From the NCBI RefSeq assembly GCF_009829925.1, contig NZ_SNVJ01000003.1:124001-188000 (forward strand): DNA of 64,000 nt, written 5' to 3'. The DNA comes from Teichococcus coralli. GTDB taxonomy: Bacteria; Pseudomonadota; Alphaproteobacteria; Acetobacterales; Acetobacteraceae. The notes beneath the pieces were generated by a model. That model saw nothing but the letters and a program-made list of their open reading frames with translations, was not told the origin of the DNA and did no database searches. The position numbers and the translations under genes are program-made. Below, one piece after another: positions 45,373 to 54,005 of the stretch (position 1 is the stretch's first letter; each line of letters opens with the position of its first letter).

Positions 45373-46593
45373 ATGAACGACATCGCCACCGACCCCGCCA
45401 TCGCCAAAGGCCCCGCGGCTTCCTCGGCCCTCGCCGGCACCGTGGTGCTGGACCTCACCCGCGTGCGCTCCGGCCCCACCTGCGTGCGCCAGCTCGCCGA
45501 CTGGGGCGCCGAGGTCATCAAGATCGAGATGCCCGAGGGGCTCGACGCCGGCGACCCGATGGGCGGCCCCCGCCAGGGGCCCGACTTCCAGAACCTGCAC
45601 CGCAACAAGCAGGGCATGACGCTGAACCTGAAGGACAAGGACGGCCTGGCGCTGTTCCGGCGGCTGGTCGAGAAGGCGGATGTCGTGGTCGAGAACTTCC
45701 GGCCCGACGTGAAGGACCGCCTCGGCATCAACTATGCCGAGCTGGAGAAGATCAACCCGCGCATCATCCTCGCCTCGATCTCGGGCTTCGGGCAGGACGG
45801 CCCCTACGCCAACCGTCCCGGCTTCGACCAGATCGCCCAGGGCATGGGCGGGCTGATGTCGATCACCGGCCTGCCCGGCCAGGGGCCGGTGCGCGTCGGC
45901 ATTCCCATCGCCGACCTCTGCGCCGGCATCTTCGCCTCCCAGGGCATCCTGGTGGCGCTGCTGGAGCGCGAGAAGAGCGGCCGGGGCCAGTGGGTCTCCA
46001 CCAGCCTGCTGGAAGCGCAGCTCTTCATGCTCGACTTCCAGGCCGCGCGCTGGCTGATGGCCGGCGAGGTGCCGAAGCAGGCCGGCAACAACCACCCCAC
46101 CAGCATTCCGACCGGCGTCTTCCCCACCAGCGACGGCCACATCAACATCGCCGCCTCCGGCCAGCGCATCTGGGAGCGCGCCGCCGAGGCGCTCGGCCGC
46201 AAGGACTGGCTGGAGAACCCGGACTATGCCAGCGGCCAGGCCCGCAGCAAGAACCGCGACAGGCTGAACGACGAGATCGCCAAGGTGACGGCGACGCGCA
46301 CCAGCGCGGAATGGGTGGAGGCGCTGAACGGGGCCGGGGTGCCCTGCGGCCCGATCTACTCCATCGACCAGGCCTTCGCCGACCCGCAGGTGCGGCATCT
46401 CGGCATCGCCCGCGAGCTGCCGCGCGACGGCCAGCCGGTGCGCTATGTCGGCCAGCCGGTCCGGCTCTCGCGCACGCCAAGCCAGGTGGTCTCGCATCCG
46501 CCCGCCATCGGCGAGCACACGGACGCGGTGCTGCAAAAGCTCGGGCTTGACGCGCCGGCGATCGCCGAGCTGCGCAGCCGGCAGGTGATCTGA
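45373..46593 (+). CDS. Class III CoA-transferase (CaiB/Frc family)
   Basis: A 406-residue family III CoA-transferase that moves CoA between an acyl-CoA and a carboxylate through an aspartyl intermediate. The catalytic Asp is D152 in PGFDQIAQGMGG. Other family features are LDLTRVRSGPTCVRQLADWGAEVIKIE and NLHRNKQGMTLNL at the N-terminal half. The ribosome site GGAGG precedes ATG 45373. It is divergent from the GntR-tctCBA operon and followed 70 bp later by a crotonase, a set that would import a carboxylic acid, activate it and process the CoA ester. Confidence 0.92.
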   Translation: MNDIATDPAIAKGPAASSALAGTVVLDLTRVRSGPTCVRQLADWGAEVIKIEMPEGLDAGDPMGGPRQGPDFQNLHRNKQGMTLNLKDKDGLALFRRLVEKADVVVENFRPDVKDRLGINYAELEKINPRIILASISGFGQDGPYANRPGFDQIAQGMGGLMSITGLPGQGPVRVGIPIADLCAGIFASQGILVALLEREKSGRGQWVSTSLLEAQLFMLDFQAARWLMAGEVPKQAGNNHPTSIPTGVFPTSDGHINIAASGQRIWERAAEALGRKDWLENPDYASGQARSKNRDRLNDEIAKVTATRTSAEWVEALNGAGVPCGPIYSIDQAFADPQVRHLGIARELPRDGQPVRYVGQPVRLSRTPSQVVSHPPAIGEHTDAVLQKLGLDAPAIAELRSRQVI

Positions 46594-46602
46594 GGCCGCG
46601 CC

Positions 46603-46628
46603 GGCGGCGGGACGCCGCGCCCGCCGCC
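46603..46628 (+). terminator. Hairpin between CoA-transferase and crotonase genes
   Basis: A 9-bp stem GGCGGCGGG (46603-46611) with CCCGCCGCC (46620-46628) around ACGCCGCG. No T-run; it may reduce rather than stop read-through into the downstream gene. Confidence 0.35.
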
Positions 46629-46663
46629 CCTTCCCGCTCCGGCACGGCGCCAAGGAGACCGCG

Positions 46664-47464
46664 ATGGAACTGACGACCTCCACCCCGAAGATGCTGGCCC
46701 GCAAGGAAGCCGGCATCGGCTGGATGACCTTCAACAACCCCGAGCGCCACAACGCCGTCAGCATGGAGATGTGGCAGGCGGCGGAAAGCATCCTCGCCGA
46801 CTTCGCCGAGGACCCGGCGGTGCGCGTCATCGTGCTCGGCGGCGCGGGCGGCAAGGCCTTCGTCTCCGGCGCCGACATCTCGAAGTTCGAGAGCGAGCGC
46901 TCCTCCGCCGAGGCCGTCGCGGCCTACAACGCGCAGACCGAGCGCGTCTATGGCGGACTTTACCGGCTGGCCAAGCCGGTGATCGCGATGATCGAGGGCC
47001 ATTGCATCGGCGGCGGCGTGGCGCTCGCCACCTGCTGCGACATCCGCGTCTGCAGCGAGAATTCCAGCTTCGGCATCCCCGCCGCGAGGCTCGGCCTGGG
47101 CTATGGGCTGAAGGGCGTCTCGCGGCTGATGAGCCTGGTCGGCCCCTCCTACACCAAGGAGCTGTTCTTCACCGCCCGCCGCTTCACCGCGGCCGAGGCG
47201 GAGCGCATGGGGCTGGTCAACCGCGTGCTGCCGAAGGGCGAGGTGCAGGACTTCGTCGCCGCCATGGCGCAGGAGATCGCCGGCAACGCGCCGCTCACCG
47301 TCACCTCGGTCAAGCGCATCGTCGGCGAGGCGCTGAAGGACGAGGCGACGCGCGACGCCGCGCTCTGCGACCAGATGGTGACGGAGTGCTTCGCCAGCCA
47401 GGACTATATCGAGGGCCGCCGCGCCTTCCTGGAGAAGCGCAAGCCGGCCTTCCAGGGCCGCTGA
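46664..47464 (+). CDS. Enoyl-CoA hydratase/isomerase family protein (crotonase)
   Basis: A 266-residue crotonase. The oxyanion-hole segments are GGKAFVSGADISKF (about 63-76) and IEGHCIGGGVALATCCDIR (about 109-127). The glutamate that follows FGxP in true hydratases is replaced (FGIPAARLGLGYG), while the second catalytic Glu is kept (SYTKELFF). Losing one Glu suggests an isomerase, hydrolase or C-C lyase reaction rather than simple hydration. Ribosome site AAGGAGA before ATG 46664. Functionally linked by position to the CoA-transferase. Confidence 0.9.
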   Translation: MELTTSTPKMLARKEAGIGWMTFNNPERHNAVSMEMWQAAESILADFAEDPAVRVIVLGGAGGKAFVSGADISKFESERSSAEAVAAYNAQTERVYGGLYRLAKPVIAMIEGHCIGGGVALATCCDIRVCSENSSFGIPAARLGLGYGLKGVSRLMSLVGPSYTKELFFTARRFTAAEAERMGLVNRVLPKGEVQDFVAAMAQEIAGNAPLTVTSVKRIVGEALKDEATRDAALCDQMVTECFASQDYIEGRRAFLEKRKPAFQGR

Positions 47465-47651
47465 GGGACGGAATGGCAGGCAGCGGCCGGGGAGGAGCTC
47501 CGCTTCCCTGGCTCACGCCATGCCGCTCGCCCGGGCGGCACCGTGAATCCCGCGCGAGGCGGGGAACCGCAGGCCGCTTGCCGGTGTTGCTTGGCCAACG
47601 CGCCGGCGACCCGCCGCGCCGCCGGTTCGCACGCCAGGAGGGGGAGAGCCC

Positions 47652-48824
47652 ATGAGACCGACCGTCGTCCTCGCCGCGGCCCTGGTCGCCGCCATGCCCG
47701 CCACCATGCCCGCCCTGGCCCAGCCGCAGGGCGGGGCGACCATGCCGGCGCCGCGGCAGGTGCAGACCGATGCCGGGCCGGTTCAGGTGGTGGCGGTGGC
47801 CGCCGGCCTGGAGCATCCCTGGGGCCTCGCCTTCCTGCCCGACGGGCGCATGCTGGTGACGGAGCGGCCGGGACGGCTGCGCGTTGTCACGCCGCAGGGG
47901 CAGGTCTCGCAGCCCCTTCAAGGGGTTCCGGAGGTTTTCGCCCAGGGCCAGGGGGGGCTGCTCGACGTGGTTCTGGGCCCCGATTTCGCCAGCAGCCGCC
48001 GCATCTACCTCTCCTATGCCGAGCCGGGCCCGAATGGCACCGCCTCCACGGCCGTGGCGCGCGGGAGGCTGGACGAGGGCGCCACGCGCCTGCAGGGCGT
48101 GGAGGTCATCTTCCGGCAGGAGCCGAAGGTGGGCGGCGGCAATCATTTCGGCTCGCGGCTCGCCTTTTCGCCCCAGGGGCCGCTGTTCGTCACGCTGGGC
48201 GAGCGCTTCAAGTTCCAGCCGGCGCAGGACCTCGCCAGCGACCTGGGCAAGATCGTGCGCATCAATCCGGACGGCAGCATTCCCCGCGACAACCCCTTCG
48301 CCGGGCGGCAGGGCGCGCGGCCGGAAATCTGGTCCTATGGCCATCGCAACGTGCAGGGCGCCGCCATCAACCCGGCGACGGGCGTGCTCTGGACGCATGA
48401 GTTCGGCCCGCGCGGCGGCGACGAGCTGAACATCCCGCAGGCCGGCCACAACTACGGCTGGCCGCTGGTGAGCTGGGGCCGGCACTATAATGGCGAGCCC
48501 ATTCCCGATCCCTCGACGCGGCCGGATCTCGCCGGCTCGGTGCGCCACTGGACGCCGGTGATCTCGCCCTCCGGCATGATCTTCTATACCGGCGCCGCCT
48601 TTCCGGACTGGCGCCACAACATCCTGATCGGCGGCCTCACGGCGCAGGGCATCGTCCGGCTGGAGGTGAACGGCGACGACGTCACGCAGGAGCATCGCAT
48701 CCCCCTCGGGCGGCGCATCCGCGACGTCGAGCAGGGGCCGGACGGCGCCGTTTATGCCCTCACCGACGGAAGCCAGGGCGAGATCCTGCGCCTGACGCCT
48801 GCGAGCGGCGGGGCGAGGCGCTGA
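47652..48824 (+). CDS. PQQ-dependent soluble aldose sugar dehydrogenase family protein
   Basis: A 390-residue secreted protein with a Sec signal (residues 1-23, cleaved near ALAQP) and a six-bladed propeller of the GSDH/YliI type. Family segments include LEHPWGLAFLPDGRMLVTERPGRL (about 55-78), SYGHRNVQGAAINPATG, and EFGPRGGDELNIPQAGHNYGWP. These enzymes oxidise sugars in the periplasm with pyrroloquinoline quinone. Strong GGAGGGGGAG ribosome site. It stands alone between the crotonase and a convergent PRC-barrel gene. Confidence 0.88.
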   Translation: MRPTVVLAAALVAAMPATMPALAQPQGGATMPAPRQVQTDAGPVQVVAVAAGLEHPWGLAFLPDGRMLVTERPGRLRVVTPQGQVSQPLQGVPEVFAQGQGGLLDVVLGPDFASSRRIYLSYAEPGPNGTASTAVARGRLDEGATRLQGVEVIFRQEPKVGGGNHFGSRLAFSPQGPLFVTLGERFKFQPAQDLASDLGKIVRINPDGSIPRDNPFAGRQGARPEIWSYGHRNVQGAAINPATGVLWTHEFGPRGGDELNIPQAGHNYGWPLVSWGRHYNGEPIPDPSTRPDLAGSVRHWTPVISPSGMIFYTGAAFPDWRHNILIGGLTAQGIVRLEVNGDDVTQEHRIPLGRRIRDVEQGPDGAVYALTDGSQGEILRLTPASGGARR

Positions 48825-48914
48825 CCACCGCGCCGGGCGGAAGACCGCCAGAGCAGGAGGCACCAGGCGGGCGGCACCCAAGCGGGCGCCGCCTTCCCCT
48901 GGCGGAACGGCTGC

Positions 48915-49694
48915 TTAGCCGGGCTTGTGCGACTGATAGGCCGGCAGCCGCTCCAGCTCCTCGCGCGTCATGCTCAGCCGCGCGCGACCGTCATCGCCGG
49001 CGGGCATGCTGATGCGGCTGATCGGCACCACCGCCCGGCGTTCACCAAGGCCGAGAAAGCCGCCCCATTCGATCACCGCGCCGCGCACACGCCAGTTGCC
49101 GTCCATCACGAGATCCTCGACCTTCGCAACATCATTGTTGTTGCTGCCGACAAGATTCTTGTCGAGCAATGCCGAGGCGTAGCGTGCATCGGTGACCGGG
49201 CCGGCGTCGAAGCCTTGCAGGGACACCGTCAGCTGGTCCACCGCTTGCTGCGCCTGCTGCTGATCGGGCTGCCGGGCGTTCAGGCTCGCCTGCGCCTGCC
49301 CCGCACGCTGCTGGGCCTCGCGCCAGGCATCGGTCTTGCGCAGGTCCGCCGGCAGCCGAATCATGGCCGCCTGCGTTTCGAGCAGCGCATCGCGTGCCTG
49401 GGCCATCGCCTGGTCGCGGCGGTCGCCCGCCGGCTGCTGCGCCATGGCCTGCATCGCCTCACGCAGGCGCTGCGCGGCAAGCCGCAGTTCCTCCATGGAC
49501 TGGGTGTCGCCAGGCTGGGCGACGGAGCTGCCGCTGCTGCCCTGCATCCCGCTCGCGTGGCCGGCGGCAGCTCCACCCTGCGCAGTTCCACCCTGCTGGA
49601 CGCGCGGCGGCGGCTGGCTGCTCTGCGCCATCCCGAGTTGCGGTGCCAGCAGGACGACGGCCGCGAGGGCGGTGCTCGTGAGCAATGGCTTCAT
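48915..49694 (-). CDS. Secreted PRC-barrel domain protein
   Basis: A 259-residue protein with a Sec signal (residues 1-23, cut near GMAQS), a Gln/Gly-rich linker (24-65), a helical region rich in Gln, Ala and Arg (about 65-160) that looks coiled-coil, and a C-terminal PRC-barrel (about 165-250: ASALLDKNLVGSNNNDVAKVEDLVMD). Exported PRC-barrel proteins of this kind are common in Alphaproteobacteria and are often stress-linked, but the function is not known. Start Met 49694 with GGAAGAG upstream. It converges with the aldose dehydrogenase gene. Confidence 0.82.
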   Translation of the reverse strand: MKPLLTSTALAAVVLLAPQLGMAQSSQPPPRVQQGGTAQGGAAAGHASGMQGSSGSSVAQPGDTQSMEELRLAAQRLREAMQAMAQQPAGDRRDQAMAQARDALLETQAAMIRLPADLRKTDAWREAQQRAGQAQASLNARQPDQQQAQQAVDQLTVSLQGFDAGPVTDARYASALLDKNLVGSNNNDVAKVEDLVMDGNWRVRGAVIEWGGFLGLGERRAVVPISRISMPAGDDGRARLSMTREELERLPAYQSHKPG

Positions 49695-49837
49695 GGCTCT
49701 TCCTCCGTCTGTTGACTCACCGCCCATGAGGGCCGCGAGTTGGGAGGCTAACGCCCTCCCTCCGCGGGAGTTGGCCGGATAAGGCCAAATTGTGTCACAT
49801 CCGCCTTTGTGTCGTCATATTTCGGCATGGGCCGGCG

Positions 49838-50683
49838 TTACCAGCCCTGCGTCGCATTCCCGATCTGCTGCGACGCCTCGCGCAGCACGGGCAGGAAGCG
49901 GCGGCGCATCAGTTCCAGCGAGGCGCGGGCGCTGGAGGTGCCGATGTTCAGCGCAGCGCAGGTCCCGCCGCTGCGATCAAGCACCGGCACGGCCACGGAG
50001 CGGCTGCCGATTTCCAGCTCGCCATCAATGATGGCGTAGCGCTGGCGCCGCACCTCGGCGATGCGCGCGCGGAACTTTCCAGGATCCACCAGGGTTCGCT
50101 CGGTCCAGGCCGTGAGCGGGTGGCGTGCCATCCAGGCCTCGAGCTCCGCCTCGCCCAGCCCGGCGAGCAGCACGCGCCCCAGCGAGGAGCAATGCGCCGG
50201 CAGCCGGGTGCCCACGTCGATGCGCGAGGAGAAGACGCGCTGCGTCTCCACGCGCGCGACATAGACGATGTCCGGCCCGTCGAGCACGGCCATCGAGCAG
50301 GATTCGCCGAGCTTCTCGCTGACGCCTTTGATGATCGCTGTCGCCACCTCGCCGCGGCCGAAGGAGGCGAGATAGCCCTGGCCCAGGTTCAGGACCTTCG
50401 GCGCCAGCCAGAACAGCTTGCCATCGCTGGCGACGTAGTTCAGTTCGGAAAGCGTCAGCAGCAGCCGCCGCGCCGTTCCGCGACTGAGGCCGGTCATCTG
50501 CGCGACATCCGAGAGGGTCATGCGCTCGCGGCCCCGCCCGAAGGCGGCGAGCACCGCCAGGCCACGCTCCAGCGCGTTGACGAACTCGCGGCCCTGCCGC
50601 CCTGTCGCCTCGGCGCGCGGCCGCCGCTGCACAGCCGCGGCACGCCCTTGCACCGCCGAAGGCTGCTTGGGTCCTGGCTGCAA
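49838..50683 (-). CDS. IclR-family regulator, PcaR/PobR type
   Basis: An IclR regulator with an N-terminal winged HTH (LSDVAQMTGLSRGTARRLLLTLSEL) and a GAF-like effector domain. The set NALERGLAVLAAFG at the start of the domain and the overall length match the PcaR/PcaU/PobR branch that controls aromatic-acid pathways. I choose TTG 50683, which has GGAGG 6 bp upstream and gives 281 residues; the frame is open to ATG 50761, but that region lacks a ribosome site. It diverges from the liv-type operon that carries muconolactone isomerase, which fits an aromatic-catabolic regulator. Confidence 0.85.
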   Translation of the reverse strand: MQPGPKQPSAVQGRAAAVQRRPRAEATGRQGREFVNALERGLAVLAAFGRGRERMTLSDVAQMTGLSRGTARRLLLTLSELNYVASDGKLFWLAPKVLNLGQGYLASFGRGEVATAIIKGVSEKLGESCSMAVLDGPDIVYVARVETQRVFSSRIDVGTRLPAHCSSLGRVLLAGLGEAELEAWMARHPLTAWTERTLVDPGKFRARIAEVRRQRYAIIDGELEIGSRSVAVPVLDRSGGTCAALNIGTSSARASLELMRRRFLPVLREASQQIGNATQGW

Positions 50684-51137
50684 ACTCTTCCTCCCCGCCA
50701 GCGGACACGGCGTCGCTGCGGCATTACCGCCTCCCCCTCCGCGGCGGCAAGACGCAATCACCGGATGCGCGAGCCGGATTTTCCGCTTGACAGAGCGGCG
50801 ACCTCGGCTTGACCCTTCCGCCAGGAAACGGACACTTGTCCGCTATGCGGACAAATTCACGCGCGGCGCAGGCCGCGCGGCAAGCAATCAGGCGGCCCGC
50901 CTCCGCCAGGAGGAGGGAAGGCCGCAGAAGGGGACGAGATGGTTCTGGAGCCTCGCGGCAAGCCATGCCGGCCGGACAGGCCTGCCGACGGCGCCGCTCT
51001 GCCCGGGCGCGCGGGAACACGCCTGCCCGGCACCTGGCACCGCGCCACGAAGCCCGCCGCCGCACGTTGAAGCCGCGGGGCCGGCGCGCCAACTATCCGT
51101 CCAGACAAGCAAAACACATCACCGGGAGAGAAACACG
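50684..51137. other. 454-bp divergent intergenic region
   Basis: No gene is supported. It holds a perfect -35 TTGACA (50787-50792) and TTGACC (50809-50814) on the plus strand, the CGGACA operator array at 50829-50853, and a long GC-rich leader ending in the ribosome site GGGAGAG (51124-51130) of the binding-protein gene. The unusual length of the leader (about 280 bp after the operator) could allow extra post-transcriptional control. Confidence 0.5.
50829..50853. promoter_or_regulatory. IclR-type operator: palindrome plus direct repeat
   Basis: CGGACA-CT-TGTCCG (50829-50842) is an inverted repeat and a third half-site CGGACA follows at 50848-50853. Three half-sites with two in palindrome and one in direct repeat is the layout known for PcaU/PobR-type IclR activators. 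It lies between the IclR gene and the divergent liv operon. Confidence 0.55.
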
Positions 51138-52256
51138 ATGCTGCAACGCCGCACATTCCTGCTGACGACCGCCGCCGGCCTCGCCGCGCCCGCCGTCCTG
51201 CGCGCGCAGGGCAGCCCCTATGTCGTCGGCACCCTGTTCCCGATGTCGGGCCCCAACGCCGAATACGGCATGCTCTTCACCAACGCCGTGCAGCTCGCCT
51301 TCGAGCACATCAAGGCCGACGGCATGCTGAAGCGGCCGATCGACCTGCGCGCGCAGGACAGCCTCGCCACGCCGCAGGGCGGCGCGGTGGGCATGCAGAA
51401 GCTCGCCAGCGTCGATGGCGCCTCCTATGTGATGCTCGGCTTCACCGGCGTCTCGAAGGCCGCCGCGCCGATCGGCACGCGCAGCAAGGTGATGATGGTC
51501 AACGGCGGCGGCGTGGGGCCGGACCTGGCCGGCCTCTCGCCCTACTTCTGGAACGTCATCCCGCTGGTGAACCAGGAGGTGAAGGCGCTGCTCCCATGGC
51601 TGCGGCAGAAGAGCCTGAAGCGCATCGCGCTGATCTATGTGGATGATCCACTCGGCAATTCGGTCCTCGAGCAGCTTCGCAAGGGTCTTCCGGAGGCCGG
51701 CGGCGAGCTTGCCGACACCTACAGCGTGCCGCCCACCGCGCAGCAGTTCGCCGCCGTCGCCGCCAAGGTGCGCAGCGTCAATGCGGACGCCGTGTACTTC
51801 GCCAGCTACGGCGCGCAGCAGTCGCAGATCATCAAGCAACTGCGCGACAACGGCATCAAGCAGCAGCTTCTGACCTACTCCGCCGGCAGCATCCCGTCGG
51901 TGCTGAGCCTGCCGGAGAGCGAGGGGCTGGTCTATACCAGCCAGGCGGCCGACTGGTCCTCGGCACAGGATCCGGTGACCCAGCGCTTCGTGAAGGACTG
52001 GCGCGCCAAGCACAATTCCGATCCGTCGATCTATCACCAGAACTACTACAACGCGATGCGGCTTTTCGCCCTGCTGGCGCAGGAGCTGGAGAAGGCCGGC
52101 ACGCCGGTGAATGGCGAGAACCTGCTCGCGACCCTGCTGAAGGTGCGCCACTTCACCTTCGTGGGTGGCGAGGGCACCTTCCAGGACAACGGCACGCTGG
52201 AGCTGCCCATGCAGATCAACCAGATCCACGACGGCCGCGCGCAGAAGATCGCATGA
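51138..52256 (+). CDS. Branched-chain amino-acid-type ABC transporter substrate-binding protein
   Basis: A 372-residue periplasmic-binding protein (family 6 type) with a short Tat/Sec-like signal (QRRTFLLTTAAGLAAPAVLRA). The mature protein starts GSPYVVGTLFPMSGPNAEYGMLFTNAVQLAFEHI, typical of LivJ/K-like and aromatic-acid-binding members. Start ATG 51138. The ribosome site contains GGGAGA, complementary to the small RNA loop TCTCCC. First gene of a long operon reaching at least to 57217; with a PcaR-like regulator and aromatic-ring-pathway genes beside it, the ligand may be an aromatic acid rather than an amino acid. Confidence 0.9.
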   Translation: MLQRRTFLLTTAAGLAAPAVLRAQGSPYVVGTLFPMSGPNAEYGMLFTNAVQLAFEHIKADGMLKRPIDLRAQDSLATPQGGAVGMQKLASVDGASYVMLGFTGVSKAAAPIGTRSKVMMVNGGGVGPDLAGLSPYFWNVIPLVNQEVKALLPWLRQKSLKRIALIYVDDPLGNSVLEQLRKGLPEAGGELADTYSVPPTAQQFAAVAAKVRSVNADAVYFASYGAQQSQIIKQLRDNGIKQQLLTYSAGSIPSVLSLPESEGLVYTSQAADWSSAQDPVTQRFVKDWRAKHNSDPSIYHQNYYNAMRLFALLAQELEKAGTPVNGENLLATLLKVRHFTFVGGEGTFQDNGTLELPMQINQIHDGRAQKIA

Positions 52257-52260
52257 GCCC

Positions 52261-53130
52261 ATGCTGTTCCTGCAGCTTCTGCTCAGCGGCATCCAGACCG
52301 GGGCGATCTACGCGCTGACGGCGGCGGGCTTCGCGCTGATCTTCGGCGCGACCCGCATCTTCCATGTCGCCCACGGCGCCAGCTTCGCCCTGGCGGGCTA
52401 CGCCTTCCTCGCCTGCAGCCAGATGGGCCTGCCCTGGTTCGTCGGCTGCCTCGCCGCGCTGCTCCTGGCGGTCGGCTTCGGACTGGCCATGGACGCCTTC
52501 ATCTACCGCCCGATCCAGCGGCATGAAGGCTCCTTCTTCACCGTGTTCGTCGCCGCCTTCGGCATGACGATCGTGGTGCAGAGCCTGATCGAGCTGGGCT
52601 TCGGCCGGGGCTTCGTGGTGGTGGACTCGCCGCTGACCATGGCGCGCGCGATCGTCCCCGGCCTTTATCTCGCCGACATCTTCTGGGTGGCGATCGGGCT
52701 CGCGGTGGCGCTGTTCGTGCTCGTCACGCTGTTCCTGGAGCGAACGCGGGCCGGCATCGGCCTGCGCGCCCTTTCCGAGAACCCGGAGCTGCTGCGCGCC
52801 TATGGGCTTTCCTCCCGCCGGCTTTCCGCCCTCGCCTTCGGTCTCGGCTCGGCGCTGGTGGTGCCCGGGGCGGTGCTGACGGCGACCACCTCGGGGCTGC
52901 AACCGGCGATTGCCGCCCAGGTCATGCTGATCAGCCTCGCCGCGGCGGTGGTGGGCGGCATCGGCAGCCTGCGCGGCGCGGCGCTGGCAGGGCTGCTGCT
53001 CGGCGTGGTGGAGAACCTCGTCATCGCCTTTGTGGACACGCAGTGGAGCAGCGCGGCCGGGTTCGTCGTGCTCTTCGCCTTCATCCTGTTCCGCCCCAGC
53101 GGCCTGTTCGGCCAGGCGGTGGCCCGATGA
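52261..53130 (+). CDS. Branched-chain-type ABC permease, LivH-like
   Basis: A 289-residue permease with about eight membrane segments, starting MLFLQLLLSGIQTGAIYALTAAGFALIFGATRIFHVAHG, the LivH N-terminal signature. Start ATG 52261, 4 bp after the binding-protein stop. Its stop overlaps the LivM-like start (ATGA). Confidence 0.92.
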   Translation: MLFLQLLLSGIQTGAIYALTAAGFALIFGATRIFHVAHGASFALAGYAFLACSQMGLPWFVGCLAALLLAVGFGLAMDAFIYRPIQRHEGSFFTVFVAAFGMTIVVQSLIELGFGRGFVVVDSPLTMARAIVPGLYLADIFWVAIGLAVALFVLVTLFLERTRAGIGLRALSENPELLRAYGLSSRRLSALAFGLGSALVVPGAVLTATTSGLQPAIAAQVMLISLAAAVVGGIGSLRGAALAGLLLGVVENLVIAFVDTQWSSAAGFVVLFAFILFRPSGLFGQAVAR

Positions 53131-54005
53131 TCGCCTACCTGACCAACCTCGCGACGCTGGCGACCATCTTCGGCATCCTGGCGGCGAGCCTGAACCTGCT
53201 GATCGGCTATGCCGGCATCTTCAGCATCGCCCATGCCGTGTTCTTCGGCCTCGGCGCCTATGCCGGCGCGCAGCTCGCCATGCTGCTGGTGCCCGACCTG
53301 CTGCTCGCCTGCCTCGCCGGCGGCCTGGTGGCGGGGGCGCTCTCGCTCTGCCTGGCGCTGCCGGCGCTGCGGGTGCGCGGCGAGTACTTCGTCGCCGCCA
53401 GCCTTGGATTGCAGATGATGGCGGTGACGGTGTTCTCCGAGGCGCATGCCTTCACCGGCGGGCATGGCGGGCTGGTCGGCATTCCGCTGGCCTCGCTGCT
53501 GGGCTTCGACATCTCGGCGCCCCCCACCTTCCTGGTGGTTTGCCTCGTCGTGCTGGCGCTGGTGCTGGTTGTTATCCGGGTGCTGATGCGCGGCAGCTTC
53601 GGCCGCAGCCTGATGGCGATCCGCGACAGCGAATCCGCCGCCGAGGCCTTCGGCAAGAACGTGGCGCGGCTGAAGACCCTCGCCGTGGTGCTGGGCTGCG
53701 CCATGGCCGGCGTCGCGGGCGTGCTCTTCGCCTTCTACATGGCCTTCGTGAACGTGGAGAGCTTCACGCTGGAGCAGTCCATCCTGGTGATGGCCATGGT
53801 CATCATCGGCGGCACGGCGACGCTGATCGGCCCGCTGGTGGGCGTGCTGCTGCTGTTGCTGCTGCCGGCCGGGCTTTCCTTCCTGCCCTTCATCCCGCCC
53901 ACGGAGATCGGGTCCGTGCAGCAGCTCATCTATGGCCTGGCCATGGCGCTCCTGATGATCTTCCGGCCGGCGGGGCTCGCCGGGCGCTCGGCGGGGCAGC
54001 GCTGA
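53127..54005 (+). CDS. Branched-chain-type ABC permease, LivM-like
   Basis: A 292-residue permease with about eight or nine membrane segments and the LivM motifs NLLIGYAGIFSIAHAVFFGLGAYAGA (about 24-49) and GRSLMAIRDSESAAEAFGKNV (about 157-177, the coupling loop). It overlaps both neighbours. Confidence 0.92.
   Translation: MIAYLTNLATLATIFGILAASLNLLIGYAGIFSIAHAVFFGLGAYAGAQLAMLLVPDLLLACLAGGLVAGALSLCLALPALRVRGEYFVAASLGLQMMAVTVFSEAHAFTGGHGGLVGIPLASLLGFDISAPPTFLVVCLVVLALVLVVIRVLMRGSFGRSLMAIRDSESAAEAFGKNVARLKTLAVVLGCAMAGVAGVLFAFYMAFVNVESFTLEQSILVMAMVIIGGTATLIGPLVGVLLLLLLPAGLSFLPFIPPTEIGSVQQLIYGLAMALLMIFRPAGLAGRSAGQR

Noticed and set aside
50762..51137. Open frame upstream of the liv-type binding protein considered as a separate short gene
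   Set aside because: It is continuous with the binding protein frame only by chance; composition is Arg/Pro-rich and the signal peptide start at 51138 has its own ribosome site.
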